Position numbers and translations under genes: made by a program. Below, in pieces: positions 35,827 to 44,462 of a stretch of 64,000 bases of DNA (the first letter of the stretch is position 1; each line of letters starts with the position of its first letter). The notes under the pieces are model-generated. The model was given only the letters and a program-made list of their open reading frames with translations, did no database searches and was not told where the DNA came from. The stretch comes from Micromonospora yangpuensis (GTDB lineage Bacteria > Actinomycetota > Actinomycetes > Mycobacteriales > Micromonosporaceae), in NCBI RefSeq assembly GCF_900091615.1, contig NZ_FMIA01000002.1, positions 4,216,001 through 4,280,000 of the forward strand. The letters are read 5' to 3'.

Positions 35827-35943
35827 CAGGTAGTCCTCCCTGTTTTGTGGATCAACTCCGGCGACTACCCGTTACTTGCGTCGTCAAACACCGCGGGGAA
35901 ATCCCTGGACAGCGCCCCACCCCCGGCTGGCATCCTCGGCGAC

Positions 35944-36432
35944 ATGCAGATCCGGGACGCGACCCCCGACGACTGGCCCTCGATCTGGCCCTTCCTGCGC
36001 GAGATCGTGGCCGCCGGCGAGACGTACACCTACCCGCGCGACATCACCGAGCAGCGGGCGCGACAGATCTGGCTGCCCGCCCCACCGGGACGCACCGTGG
36101 CCGCCGTCGGGGCCGACGGCACCGTGGTCGGCTCGGCCAAGCTGGGCCCCAACCAGCTCGGCCCCGGCTCCCACGTCGCCAACGCCAGCTTCATGGTCGC
36201 CCCCCACGCCGCCGGGCGGGGCGTCGGCCGGGCCCTGGGCCGGCACGTGCTCGACCTGGCCCGCGCCGAGGGCTACCGGGCGATGCAGTTCAACGCGGTG
36301 GTGGCGAGCAACCACCGGGCGGTGGCGCTGTGGCGCTCGCTCGGCTTCGCCGTCGTCGGCCGGGTACCGGAGGCCTTCCGGCACCCCACCGAGGGCTACG
36401 TCGACCTGCTGGTCATGCACCAGCGGCTCTGA
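35944..36432 (+). CDS. GNAT-family N-acetyltransferase
   Basis: A 162-residue GNAT protein. The acetyl-CoA-binding motif A is 'VAPHAAGRGVGRALGRHVLD' and motif B follows with 'NHRAVALWRSLGFAVVGRVP'. The fold is complete; the acceptor is unknown, although the C-terminal 'GYVDLLVMHQRL' resembles phosphinothricin-type acetyltransferases. ATG 35944 is the natural start. It is divergent from wrbA with about 117 bases between. Confidence 0.88.
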   Translation: MQIRDATPDDWPSIWPFLREIVAAGETYTYPRDITEQRARQIWLPAPPGRTVAAVGADGTVVGSAKLGPNQLGPGSHVANASFMVAPHAAGRGVGRALGRHVLDLARAEGYRAMQFNAVVASNHRAVALWRSLGFAVVGRVPEAFRHPTEGYVDLLVMHQRL

Positions 36433-36503
36433 ACCGACCGGCCCGTTGGCCGGGCGTGTCGGGGCGCGCCGGGCCGGTCGGGGGTGCGCGGTAGCCTGGC
36501 CCG

Positions 36504-37094
36504 GTGATGCTGCCCCTGCCCGCCGGCGAGTTCCAGGCGTACCTGTTCGACTGCGACGGCACCATCGTCGACTCGATGCCCCAGCACTACGCCGCCTGGC
36601 AGCAGACGCTCGACGAGTGGGGCTACGCCCTGTCGGAGGAGCTGTTCTACGCCTGGGCCGGCCGCCCCAACGCCGACATCATCGCCGAGCTGAACCAACG
36701 CCACGGCCTGACCATGCCCCTGGCGGAGGTGGTCGCCCGGCGGGAGGCCCTCTTCCACGAGCTGCTGCCCACCGCCACCGGCATCCCCGGCGTGCTGGCG
36801 CACATCGACGACGCGCACGGGCGGATCCCGTTCGCGGTGGTCTCCGGCAGTACCCGGCCGGCCGTCACCGCCTCCCTCGACGCGCTCGGCATCCTCGACC
36901 GCTTCGACGTGCTGGTCTGCGCCGGCGACTACACCCGGGCCAAGCCCGACCCGGAGCCCTTCCTGCGCGCCGCCGAGCTGCTCGGCGTACCCCCGCAGGA
37001 CTGTCTGGTCTTCGAGGACGCCGACCTGGGCATCGCCGCCGCCGAGGCGGCCGGGATGGCCGTGGTGCGGGTGCCGCAGCCCCGCCGGGGCTGA
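36504..37094 (+). CDS. HAD-family hydrolase, beta-phosphoglucomutase-like
   Basis: A 196-residue HAD phosphatase or mutase with motif I 'LFDCDGTIVDSMPQHYAAW', motif II 'VVSGSTRP', motif III Lys in 'RAKPDPEPFL' and motif IV 'VFEDADLGIAAAEAAGM'. The small alpha-helical cap is of the beta-PGM/YqaB type, so it probably dephosphorylates a sugar phosphate. GTG 36504 is immediately followed by ATG 36507; either may be used. The next 247 bases contain no supported gene. Confidence 0.88.
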   Translation: MMLPLPAGEFQAYLFDCDGTIVDSMPQHYAAWQQTLDEWGYALSEELFYAWAGRPNADIIAELNQRHGLTMPLAEVVARREALFHELLPTATGIPGVLAHIDDAHGRIPFAVVSGSTRPAVTASLDALGILDRFDVLVCAGDYTRAKPDPEPFLRAAELLGVPPQDCLVFEDADLGIAAAEAAGMAVVRVPQPRRG

Positions 37095-37341
37095 CCCCCG
37101 CACGCCGCGCGCTTGCTCAAGATATCCGCAAGGTGTCCGGAGTACGGTTCCCGGTCGGCCCGGAAAGCGCCATCCTGATGGGTGCCGGTGCTCGCCACCG
37201 CGTTGCTGGACCTGACCGGGGGATCGCGCTGGGCCGCCAACGACGCTGGCACAGCGCGATCAGGGGGTGCGGCGGCTTCCGGCCGGGTGTCGGTGCCCGT
37301 GCCTATGCTGCGGTCGACCACCGGCGGAAGGCGGCATCCTC

Positions 37342-38502
37342 GTGGCACCCGTTTCGACTGCGCTGACCCGCGCCGAGGCGCTCGCGCTGCGGATGGCCGC
37401 GCTCCGGCTGCGCCCGCACCCCACCGCCGCCCCGTTGGCCACGGTGGCCGAGGTGGTGGAGTGGTTCGGTGCCATGCAGGCGCAGGACCTGGCCAGCGGC
37501 ATGTGGTCGCTGGGCGTACGACTGCCGGGGTCGACCCACGCGGACGTGCACGCCGCGCTCGAGCGCCGGGAGGCGCTGCGGACCTGGCCGATGCGCGGCA
37601 CCATCCACCTGGTGCCGGCCCGCGACGCCCGCTGGCTGCTGGAGCTGACCGGGGTACGGGCCCTGGCCGGCGCGGCCCGCCGGCGCGCGTTCCTCGGGCT
37701 GTCGGAGGCCGAGGCGGACCGGGCCGCCGACGTGCTGGGCGGCGTCCTGGCCGGCGGCGGCCGACTGACCCGCACCGAGTGCGTGGCCGCGCTGGTCGCC
37801 GCCGGCATCGACGGCGCGGGCCAACGCGGCTACCACCTCCTCTGGTACGCGGCCCAGCGCGGCGTCACCTGCATCGCCCCCAACGTCGGCAGCGAGCAGA
37901 CGTTCGCGCTGCTCGACGAGTGGGCGCCGGGCCAACGTCAGCTCGACCGGGACGAGGCGCTGGCCACCCTGGCGCTGCGTTACTTCCGGGGCCACGGCCC
38001 CACCACGCGGCAGGACTTCGCCGGCTGGACCGGGCTGACCGCCGCCGACGCCAAGCGGGCCATCGCCGCCGCCGGCGACGAGCTGACCACGGTCGACCTC
38101 GACGGCGTGCCTGCGGTGCTGTCCGCGCCGCTGACCGACACGCCCCACACACCGGCCGACGCGCCCGGCACCCCGGTTGACACGCCCCACCTACCGGCCG
38201 ACGACGTGCTGGCCCTGCCCGGCTTCGACGAGTACCTGCTCGGCTTCAAGGACCGGGCACTCATGCTCGACCCGGAGCACCGGCAGGCCATCGTTCCCGG
38301 CGGCAACGGCGTCTTCCAGGCCACCGTCGTCGTCGGCGGCCGGGTGGTCGGCACCTGGAAGCGCAGCCTGACCAAGACCCGGGTCACCCTGACCGTGCAC
38401 CCTCTCGTCGATCTCACGGCGGCCCGCCGCGAGCAGGTGGAACGGGCCCTCAGCCGGTACGCCGACTTCCTCGCCCTGCCACCCCGGGTGACCTGGGCCT
38501 GA
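37342..38502 (+). CDS. winged-helix protein of the AlkZ-like (HTH_42) DNA glycosylase family
   Basis: A 386-residue protein of the winged-helix HTH_42 family. Characteristic blocks are 'LATVAEVVEWFGAMQAQDLA', 'RTWPMRGTIHLVPARDARWLL' and 'DLDGVPAVLSAPL' with 'FDEYLLGFKDR'. Related proteins such as E. coli YcaQ and Streptomyces AlkZ are glycosylases that excise bulky alkyl adducts or unhook crosslinks, using a Gln-x-Gln or Gln-x-Asp motif; here Q46-A-Q48 fits that motif. An acidic low-complexity insertion (TPHTPADAPGTPVDTPHLPA) precedes the last domain. GTG 37342 has GGAAGG upstream. The stop codon lies inside the first unit of a 41-bp tandem repeat. Confidence 0.75.
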   Translation: MAPVSTALTRAEALALRMAALRLRPHPTAAPLATVAEVVEWFGAMQAQDLASGMWSLGVRLPGSTHADVHAALERREALRTWPMRGTIHLVPARDARWLLELTGVRALAGAARRRAFLGLSEAEADRAADVLGGVLAGGGRLTRTECVAALVAAGIDGAGQRGYHLLWYAAQRGVTCIAPNVGSEQTFALLDEWAPGQRQLDRDEALATLALRYFRGHGPTTRQDFAGWTGLTAADAKRAIAAAGDELTTVDLDGVPAVLSAPLTDTPHTPADAPGTPVDTPHLPADDVLALPGFDEYLLGFKDRALMLDPEHRQAIVPGGNGVFQATVVVGGRVVGTWKRSLTKTRVTLTVHPLVDLTAARREQVERALSRYADFLALPPRVTWA

Positions 38503-38804
38503 CCCCGCCGACGCGGACGGCCCGACCCCACCCGACGGGCTGACCCCGCCAACGCGGACAGCCCGACCCCGCCCGACGGGCTGACCCCGCCGACGCGGAC
38601 AGCCCGACCCCGCCCGACGGGCTGACCCCGCCGACGCGGACAGCCCGACCCCACCCGACGGGCTGACCCCGCCAACGCGGACAGCCCGACCCCACCCGAC
38701 GGGCTGACCCCGCCAACGCGGACAGCCCGACCCCACCCGACGGGCTGACCCCGCCAACGCGAACAGCCCGACCCCACCCGACGGGCTGACCCCGCCGACG
38801 CGGA
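38499..38804. repeat. 41-bp tandem repeat array (7.5 units)
   Basis: Units of exactly 41 bases start at 38499, 38540, 38581, 38622, 38663, 38704, 38745 and 38786 (the last is 19 bases only). Copies differ by one to three substitutions, mostly A/G. Each unit contains an inverted repeat, CAGCCCG and CGGGCTG separated by 11 bases, so transcripts would form a string of hairpins. The first unit includes the TGA of the preceding gene. There are no spacers, so this is not a CRISPR array; a minisatellite or multi-hairpin terminator is more likely. Confidence 0.92.
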
Positions 38805-38857
38805 TGGGTGGGGCAGGCTGGACAGCCCGCCCCACCCGTCAGCGGTTCGTGGGTGTG

Positions 38858-38901
38858 AGAAGGGGACCCTTCTCTACCGAAAGCGTTAACAAGGGGCCCT
38901 T
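38858..38901. repeat. GGGGCCC-type double palindrome, probable dispersed intergenic element
   Basis: Two short palindromes, AGAAGGG-GA-CCCTTCT (38858-38873) and AAGGG-G-CCCTT (38891-38901), flank TACCGAAAGCGTTAAC. The arrangement resembles the small palindromic intergenic elements of Micromonosporaceae genomes (recalled, not searched). It lies just before the stop of the leftward ABC transporter ATPase gene, where it could also terminate transcription. Confidence 0.6.
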
Positions 38902-38903
38902 CC

Positions 38904-40106
38904 TTACAGGGCGCCGGCGGCTCGGCCCTCGTGCAGGGTGAGGTTGCGCCCGTCGGCCGGGTTGAACAGGTGGATCTTCTCCAGGTTGAACCAGACCCGG
39001 TGGTCCTGCCCCTCGGCCACCGTCGACTCCGCCGACAGCCGGGTGACCAGGTTCGAGCCGCCACCGGCGAAGTCGGCGGCACCGGCGTCGGCGGCCAGCT
39101 CCTCCAGTTCGGCGGCGGTGGCCTTCTCCCCCTCGACGGTGAAGTAGACGTACTTGTCCGAGCCCATGGATTCGACGATGTCGACAGGCGCGGTGAACTC
39201 CACCCCCCGGCGGCGGGTCTCGTCGTCGATCAGGCCGGCGTCCTCGAAGTGCTCCGGGCGGATGCCGAGGATCAGCTCGCGCGGCGCGTCGGCGCCCTCC
39301 AGCTCGCGGCGGATCCGGTCGCCGATCGGCACGTCACCCAGGGCGGTCCGTAGCGTGCCGTCGTCGACCGCGGCGTGCAGGAAGTTCATCGACGGTGAGC
39401 CGATGAACCCGGCGACGAAGAGGTTGCGCGGGTTGTCGTACAACTCCTGCGGGGGGCCGACCTGCTGGATCGCGCCGCCGCGCATGATCACCACGCGGTC
39501 GCCGAGGGTCATCGCCTCGGTCTGGTCGTGGGTGACGTAGACGGTGGTGGTGCCGAGCTGCTTCTGCAGCCGGGACACCACGGTACGCATCTGCACCCGC
39601 AGCTTGGCGTCCAGGTTGGACAGCGGCTCGTCCATCAGGAACGCCTTGGGTTTGCGGACGATCGCCCGGCCCATCGCCACCCGCTGCCGCTGGCCGCCGG
39701 AGAGGTTGGCCGGTTTGCGGTCCAGCAGCGCGGTCAGCTCCAGGACCTTCGCCGCCTCCTCGACCTTGGCGTCGATCTCCTGCTTGTCGAGCTTGGCCAG
39801 CCGCAGCGGGAAGGCCATGTTCTCCCGCACGGTCATGTTCGGGTACAGCGCGTACGACTGGAACACCATGGCGATGTCCCGATCCCGGGGGGCCTTGTCG
39901 TTTACCCGTTGCCCGGCGATGCGCAGCTCACCGGAGCTGATGTCCTCCAACCCGGCGATCATGTTCAGGGTGGTGGACTTGCCGCAGCCGGAGGGGCCGA
40001 CCAGGATGACGAACTCACCGTCGGCGATCTCGAGGTCCACGTCGGACACCGCCGTGGTCCCGTCCGGGAACTTCTTGCTCACCTTGTCCAGCACGATGTC
40101 AGCCAT
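38904..40106 (-). CDS. trehalose/maltose-type ABC transporter ATP-binding protein (SugC/MsmX-like)
   Basis: A 400-residue ABC ATPase of the MalK/UgpC/MsmK class. Walker A is 'GPSGCGKST', the signature is 'LSGGQRQRVAMGRAI', Walker B is 'AFLMDEPLSNLDAKL', and the H-loop is 'VTHD'. A C-terminal OB-fold (TOBE-like) regulatory domain follows. ATG 40106 is used; the frame is open three codons further. It is the last gene of a binding protein-permease-permease-ATPase operon, and these ATPases can serve more than one importer. The order and sequences resemble mycobacterial lpqY-sugA-sugB-sugC. Confidence 0.92.
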   Translation of the reverse strand: MADIVLDKVSKKFPDGTTAVSDVDLEIADGEFVILVGPSGCGKSTTLNMIAGLEDISSGELRIAGQRVNDKAPRDRDIAMVFQSYALYPNMTVRENMAFPLRLAKLDKQEIDAKVEEAAKVLELTALLDRKPANLSGGQRQRVAMGRAIVRKPKAFLMDEPLSNLDAKLRVQMRTVVSRLQKQLGTTTVYVTHDQTEAMTLGDRVVIMRGGAIQQVGPPQELYDNPRNLFVAGFIGSPSMNFLHAAVDDGTLRTALGDVPIGDRIRRELEGADAPRELILGIRPEHFEDAGLIDDETRRRGVEFTAPVDIVESMGSDKYVYFTVEGEKATAAELEELAADAGAADFAGGGSNLVTRLSAESTVAEGQDHRVWFNLEKIHLFNPADGRNLTLHEGRAAGAL

Positions 40107-40115
40107 GAGTACCAC

Positions 40116-40949
40116 CTATCCCTTGACAGCGCCGGAGGTCAGGCCGGAGACGATGCGGCGCTGGAAGAAGAGCACGAACAGGATGATCGGAACGGTGATC
40201 ACCACGGCGGCCGCGCAGATCGCCCCGGTGGGGTCCTCGAACTGCGACTCGCCGGTGAAGAACGACAGCGCCACCGGCACCGTGCGGGCCCGCTCGGTGG
40301 AGGTAAGCGTGATGGCGAAGAGGAAGTCGTTCCAGCAGAAGATGAAGACCAGGATCGCCGTGGTGAACAGCCCCGGCGCGGCCAGCGGGGCGATGACCCG
40401 CCGGAACGCCTGCGCCTGGGTGGCGCCGTCCATCTTCGCCGCCTTCTCCAGGTCCCACGGGATCTGCTTGAAGAACGCCGACAGCGTGTAGATCGCCAGC
40501 GGCAGGGCGAAGGTGATGTACGGCAGGATCAGCCCCGGCCAGGTGTCGAAGAGGCCGAGCTGCCGCTCGATCTCGAACAGCGGCGACACCAGCGACACCT
40601 GCGGGAACATCGCGATCAGCAGGGAGACGCCGACGAGCAGTTTCTTGCCGGGGAAGTCCAGCCGGCTGATCGCGTACGCGGCCATCGCGCCGAGCACCAC
40701 CGCGATCGCGGTGGCGATCAGGGCGATGCCAATCGAGTTGATCAGGGCCCGGACGAACTGGTCGGTGGCGAAGATCGACCGGTAGTTCTCCAGCGTCCAT
40801 TCCCGGGGGATGAAGTTGCCGTCGGTGAGCGTCGCCGGTGTCTTGAACGACAGCGAGGCGATCCAGAGCACCGGGACCAGGGCGAAGACCACGACGATGG
40901 CGTCCATCAGACCCCAGCGCAGCTTGGCCCGCGTGGTGGTGTCGGCCAT
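40116..40949 (-). CDS. sugar ABC transporter permease, SugB-like
   Basis: A 277-residue MalG-type permease with six membrane helices and the EAA loop '[20 protein letters not shown]' that contacts the ATPase. It ends 10 bases before the ATPase gene and starts one base from the other permease stop, so it is in one operon. With the LpqY-like lipoprotein and SugA-like permease, it would import trehalose or a related disaccharide. Confidence 0.92.
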   Translation of the reverse strand: MADTTTRAKLRWGLMDAIVVVFALVPVLWIASLSFKTPATLTDGNFIPREWTLENYRSIFATDQFVRALINSIGIALIATAIAVVLGAMAAYAISRLDFPGKKLLVGVSLLIAMFPQVSLVSPLFEIERQLGLFDTWPGLILPYITFALPLAIYTLSAFFKQIPWDLEKAAKMDGATQAQAFRRVIAPLAAPGLFTTAILVFIFCWNDFLFAITLTSTERARTVPVALSFFTGESQFEDPTGAICAAAVVITVPIILFVLFFQRRIVSGLTSGAVKG

Positions 40950-40950
40950 G

Positions 40951-41964
40951 TCAGCGCCTCTCCCCGTCGTCGCTGCCGGGGGCAGCGGTACCGAACAGCT
41001 TCACGAAGACGAACGCGATGATCGCCACGGTGATGAAGATCAGCACCGACATCGTCGACCCGATGCCGAGGTTCAGGCCCCGGATCAGGTTGTTGTAGGC
41101 CAGCATCGACACCGACGAGGTGTCGTTGCTGCCGGCGGTCAGCACGAAGATGTTGTCGAAGACCCGGAACGCGTCCAGGGTGCGGAACAGCAGGGCGACC
41201 AGGATCGCCGGCTTCATCACCGGCAGCATCACCTTGGTGAACCGCTGCCAGGCGGTGGCCCCGTCGGTGGAGGCCGCCTTGAGCAGGTCCTCGGGCACCA
41301 GGGCCAGACCCGCCATCAGCAGCAGCGCCATGAACGGGGTGGTCTTCCAGATCTCTGCCAGCATGATGATCGCCAGCGCGCTGCCCCGCTCGGTGAGCGG
41401 CGCGCTGCCGTCGAAGAGGTTGGCCAGGTATCCGGTGCCCGGCGTCCAGGCGTACCGCCAGGAGAAGGCCGCCACCACCGTGACGATCCCGTACGGGATC
41501 AGCGCCGCGGTCCGGACGATGCCCCGGCCGACCAGCGTCCGGTGCATGATCAACGCCAGCCCCATGCCGAGCACCAGCTCGACGGCGACGGTGACCACGG
41601 TGATCAGCATGGTCACCCCGAACGCCGTCCACCAGAACTCGTTGGTCAGCACGGTGACGTAGTTCTCCAGCCCGATGAACTCCCGCTCGTCGGGGAAGCG
41701 CAGGTCGAAACGCTGCAGCGACAGCCACACCGAGTACAGGATCGGGTAGGCGGTCACCAGCACCATGACCAGCGCGGCCGGGGCGCAGAGCAACCAACCG
41801 AGCCGGCGTTCGGCCCGCTTGTTCTCGCTCAGCGGGGCCCGGTCGCGTCGGCGTTTGCGCGGCGGTGGGGCGAAGGGGTGCCGCCCGGTGGGCGTACCCC
41901 CGGTGGTGTCGCTCTCGGCGGTGGCGGCGGCCTGCGCGCCGGCCGGCGTGGCGGGCACGCTCAT
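40951..41964 (-). CDS. sugar ABC transporter permease, SugA-like
   Basis: A 337-residue MalF-type permease. A long cytoplasmic N-terminal extension rich in Ala, Arg and Pro (about 50 residues) precedes six to seven helices. The EAA loop '[20 protein letters not shown]' is intact. The ATG overlaps the stop of the upstream binding-protein gene by four bases, showing coupled translation. Confidence 0.92.
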   Translation of the reverse strand: MSVPATPAGAQAAATAESDTTGGTPTGRHPFAPPPRKRRRDRAPLSENKRAERRLGWLLCAPAALVMVLVTAYPILYSVWLSLQRFDLRFPDEREFIGLENYVTVLTNEFWWTAFGVTMLITVVTVAVELVLGMGLALIMHRTLVGRGIVRTAALIPYGIVTVVAAFSWRYAWTPGTGYLANLFDGSAPLTERGSALAIIMLAEIWKTTPFMALLLMAGLALVPEDLLKAASTDGATAWQRFTKVMLPVMKPAILVALLFRTLDAFRVFDNIFVLTAGSNDTSSVSMLAYNNLIRGLNLGIGSTMSVLIFITVAIIAFVFVKLFGTAAPGSDDGERR

Positions 41965-43250
41965 GGCAGCACCCCTCTCGACACCAGGGCGTCGGCGATG
42001 GCCTCACGCAGTTCCTTGGCGGTCTGCTCGGGCCGGATCCCCGACGGCGGCGACAGGTAGGCCGACATGACCGTGGAGATGTTCTGGTAGGCCGGGGTCA
42101 GCGGCCGGGTCGCCGGCTCCTGCAGCTCCTCCAGGATGGTCTCCTTCATCGGGTACGCCTCGTCCATCTCCGGGTCGTCGTAGATCGCCTCGATGGTCGG
42201 CGGCACGCCGTCGTTGATCGCGGAGAACTTCTGGTTCTCCTCGTTGCGCAGGCACTTGGCGGCCTCGAACGACTCCTGCGGGTACCGCGAGTACGCGCTG
42301 ACGGCGAGGTTGTACCCGCCGACGGTGACCTTGCTGGGGGTGCCCGGGTCGACACCGGGGAAGCGGGCCCAGCCGACCTGCTCGGCCAACTGCGGGTTCG
42401 CCTCCTGCAACGCCGGATACACGAACGGCCAGTTGAGCTGGAACGCACCGTTTCCGGACTGGAACTCCAACCGGACCGGGTCCTCGGTGGCGTTGCTGAA
42501 CGACGGGGAGGTCACCCCGGAGGTGGCGAAGCGCTGCAGGGTCTCCAGGGCCCGGACGGCACCGGCGTCCATCACCGCCTCGGTGCCGTCCTCGCTGAGG
42601 ATGCGGCCACCGGCGCTCTCGGCCAGGGTGTTGTAGAGCACGACCAGCCCCTCGTACTGGGCGCCCATGGTGAGCACCTGGTACGGCTGGCCCTGGCTCT
42701 TGAGCTCCTGGGCCATCTTGATCATCTCGTCGAAGGTGGTCGGCGGCTGCTGCACCAGGTCCTTGCGGTACCACAGCAGCTGCACGTTGGTGTTCTTCGG
42801 CGCGCCGTACAGTCGGTCCTCGTAGCTGGCGGTCGCCAGCGGCCCGGCGAGGGTGCCCTGCTCCACCTCGGTACGGTCCGACCCGGTCCACTCCCGGATC
42901 CAGTTCGCGCTGGCGAACTCCTGGGTCCAGGTCACGTCGAGCCCGAGCACGTCCATGCCGGTGTCCTCGGCGGCGAGCCGGCGGACCATCTGCACCCGCT
43001 GGTCGTCGGCCTCGCGTGGCAACGTCCGGTAGACGATCCGGTACCGTCCCTGCGCTTCGGCGTTGCAGTTGTCGACGACCTGTTGCAGGTTCTGTTCGGG
43101 CCCGTAGTACAGGTTGATCGTGGGAACTCCACCGGTGTCGTCCGAGCCGCACGCGGCCAGCGGTCCCAGCAGTGCCAACGCCGCCGTCGCGGCAACCACC
43201 CGTACCCGTGGCCGACGCCGATGTCGCGCCTGGTCAGCGTGTGTCGTCAT
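41961..43250 (-). CDS. LpqY-like trehalose-binding lipoprotein
   Basis: A 429-residue extracellular solute-binding lipoprotein. The basic N-terminus (HRRRPRVR) and hydrophobic core lead to the lipobox 'LGPLAACG', with the lipidated Cys at residue 34. The mature protein matches LpqY-type binding proteins ('TINLYYGPEQNLQQVVDNCN', 'DVTWTQEFASANW', 'APKNTNVQLLWYRKDLV'), which capture trehalose released from wall glycolipid turnover in mycobacteria. It is the first gene of the lpqY-sugABC-like operon. The 240 bases upstream carry its promoter, with no operator I recognise. Confidence 0.9.
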   Translation of the reverse strand: MTTHADQARHRRRPRVRVVAATAALALLGPLAACGSDDTGGVPTINLYYGPEQNLQQVVDNCNAEAQGRYRIVYRTLPREADDQRVQMVRRLAAEDTGMDVLGLDVTWTQEFASANWIREWTGSDRTEVEQGTLAGPLATASYEDRLYGAPKNTNVQLLWYRKDLVQQPPTTFDEMIKMAQELKSQGQPYQVLTMGAQYEGLVVLYNTLAESAGGRILSEDGTEAVMDAGAVRALETLQRFATSGVTSPSFSNATEDPVRLEFQSGNGAFQLNWPFVYPALQEANPQLAEQVGWARFPGVDPGTPSKVTVGGYNLAVSAYSRYPQESFEAAKCLRNEENQKFSAINDGVPPTIEAIYDDPEMDEAYPMKETILEELQEPATRPLTPAYQNISTVMSAYLSPPSGIRPEQTAKELREAIADALVSRGVLP

Positions 43251-43491
43251 CCGCCCCTCCCCTCATGTGCTACGGCGAGAGCCGGGGAGGGGGTCCGTGC
43301 CCCGGCGCACGGCGAGACGGACGGCGGCCGTACCGATCCGATCCGGCCCGGCCCCGGGCGTTTCGTGGCGCTAACACTGCCCGACCTGCGAAGCAGCGAA
43401 ACCTGATATCTGGTCCGGTCCGAAAAATACTGACATTTACCCTAAGGTTATCGCCGCTGTGGACCGGCCGGGGTCACCGTAGGCTCAGGGG

Positions 43492-44070
43492 ATGGACGCG
43501 ACCTTCTTCTTCGACCCGGCCTGCCCCTGGACCTGGCGGGCCTCCCGCTGGCTGGTCCGGGTCGCCGACGCCCGGGACCTGACCATCCAGTGGCGTGCCT
43601 TCAGCCTCGCCATCCTCAACGATGGTCAGGTTCCGCCGGCCTTCGCCGAGATGATGGCCGCCTCCAGCCGGGCCCTGCGGCTGGTCGAGGCGCTGCGGGC
43701 GGCCGACCGCAACAACGACATCGGCCGCTTCTACACCGAGCTCGGCACCCGCACCCACGACGCCGAGGAGCCGCTGTCGGACAAGACCGTGACGGCGGCG
43801 GTGGAGGCGGCCGGGGTCCAGGACGCGGCGGCGGCCCTCGACGACGAGCGGTGGGACCGGGCGGTCCGGGAGTCGCACGACCTGGCGTACGCCTCGGCCG
43901 GCCCGGACATCGGCGCGCCGGTGCTGATGGTCGCGGGTGTGGAGCGGGGCATCCACGGTCCGATCCTCACCGAGGTTCCGGAGACCGCAGACGCCCTGAC
44001 GATCTGGGACTCGATGCTGCCCCTGCTGCGGATCCCGGCCTTCCACGAGATCAAACGCGGCCGCCGCTGA
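43492..44070 (+). CDS. DsbA-family thioredoxin-fold protein (mycothiol nitroreductase-like)
   Basis: A 192-residue cytoplasmic DsbA-fold protein (thioredoxin fold with helical insert). The active-site segment is 'FFDPACPWTWRASRWL'. It resembles the mycothiol-dependent reductase Rv2466c, whose motif is CPWC, but here the second Cys is Thr (CPWT), leaving a single Cys that could work through mycothiol mixed disulfides. The cis-Pro region 'DIGAPVLMVAG' is intact. ATG 43492. A strong terminator hairpin follows 7 bases after the stop. Confidence 0.85.
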   Translation: MDATFFFDPACPWTWRASRWLVRVADARDLTIQWRAFSLAILNDGQVPPAFAEMMAASSRALRLVEALRAADRNNDIGRFYTELGTRTHDAEEPLSDKTVTAAVEAAGVQDAAAALDDERWDRAVRESHDLAYASAGPDIGAPVLMVAGVERGIHGPILTEVPETADALTIWDSMLPLLRIPAFHEIKRGRR

Positions 44071-44077
44071 CCGCCCC

Positions 44078-44109
44078 GGTGGCGGACGGCGATGCGACCG
44101 TCCGCCACC
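44078..44109 (+). terminator. terminator after the DsbA-like gene
   Basis: Perfect 12-bp stem (44078-44089 with 44098-44109), 8-base loop. It isolates the DsbA-like gene from the toxin-antitoxin pair. The remaining bases up to 44270 hold no complete gene. Confidence 0.8.
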
Positions 44110-44270
44110 TACAGGGCTGACGTGGGAGTGCCTGCCACCGCCCATTCGGACCTGCACTGTGGCGGGGCACCTGCGTCCCCCGAGTCACGGGCAGCAGATC
44201 AACGGAACCCGCCTGCGGTTGGTGGAGATGCTGGCCACGACGGTCGTGCCGCACCCTGCCGCAGCGCGAG

Positions 44271-44462
44271 GTGGTCTACCGTAAGAACGTGGACAACGTG
44301 TTTTCGATCGACTACGAACCGGTCCGACAGCGGTTCCCGTGGGTCGGGCTGGTCAACACCGGTGAACATGATCTCTCGGGACGCTACCGAGACATCATGG
44401 CCGAGGCACAGCGCGACCGCGCGATCGTCGAAGCGATCGATTCGATCCGACGTAGCGCATGA
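44271..44462 (+). CDS. putative antitoxin of the PIN toxin pair
   Basis: A 63-residue protein from GTG 44271 (GTG 44289 is an alternative). The segment 'VRQRFPWVGLVNTGEHDLSG' then 'RYRDIMAEAQRD' resembles the C-terminal toxin-binding tail of ribbon-helix-helix VapB-type antitoxins. No DNA-binding N-terminal domain is visible upstream in this frame, and another frame there is also open, so the gene may be N-terminally truncated or frameshifted. Its stop overlaps the PIN gene start (ATGA), the usual antitoxin-toxin arrangement. Confidence 0.6.
   Translation: MVYRKNVDNVFSIDYEPVRQRFPWVGLVNTGEHDLSGRYRDIMAEAQRDRAIVEAIDSIRRSA

Noticed and set aside
38499..38804. CRISPR-like array
   Set aside because: The 41-bp units are contiguous with no unique spacers, and no cas genes are present.
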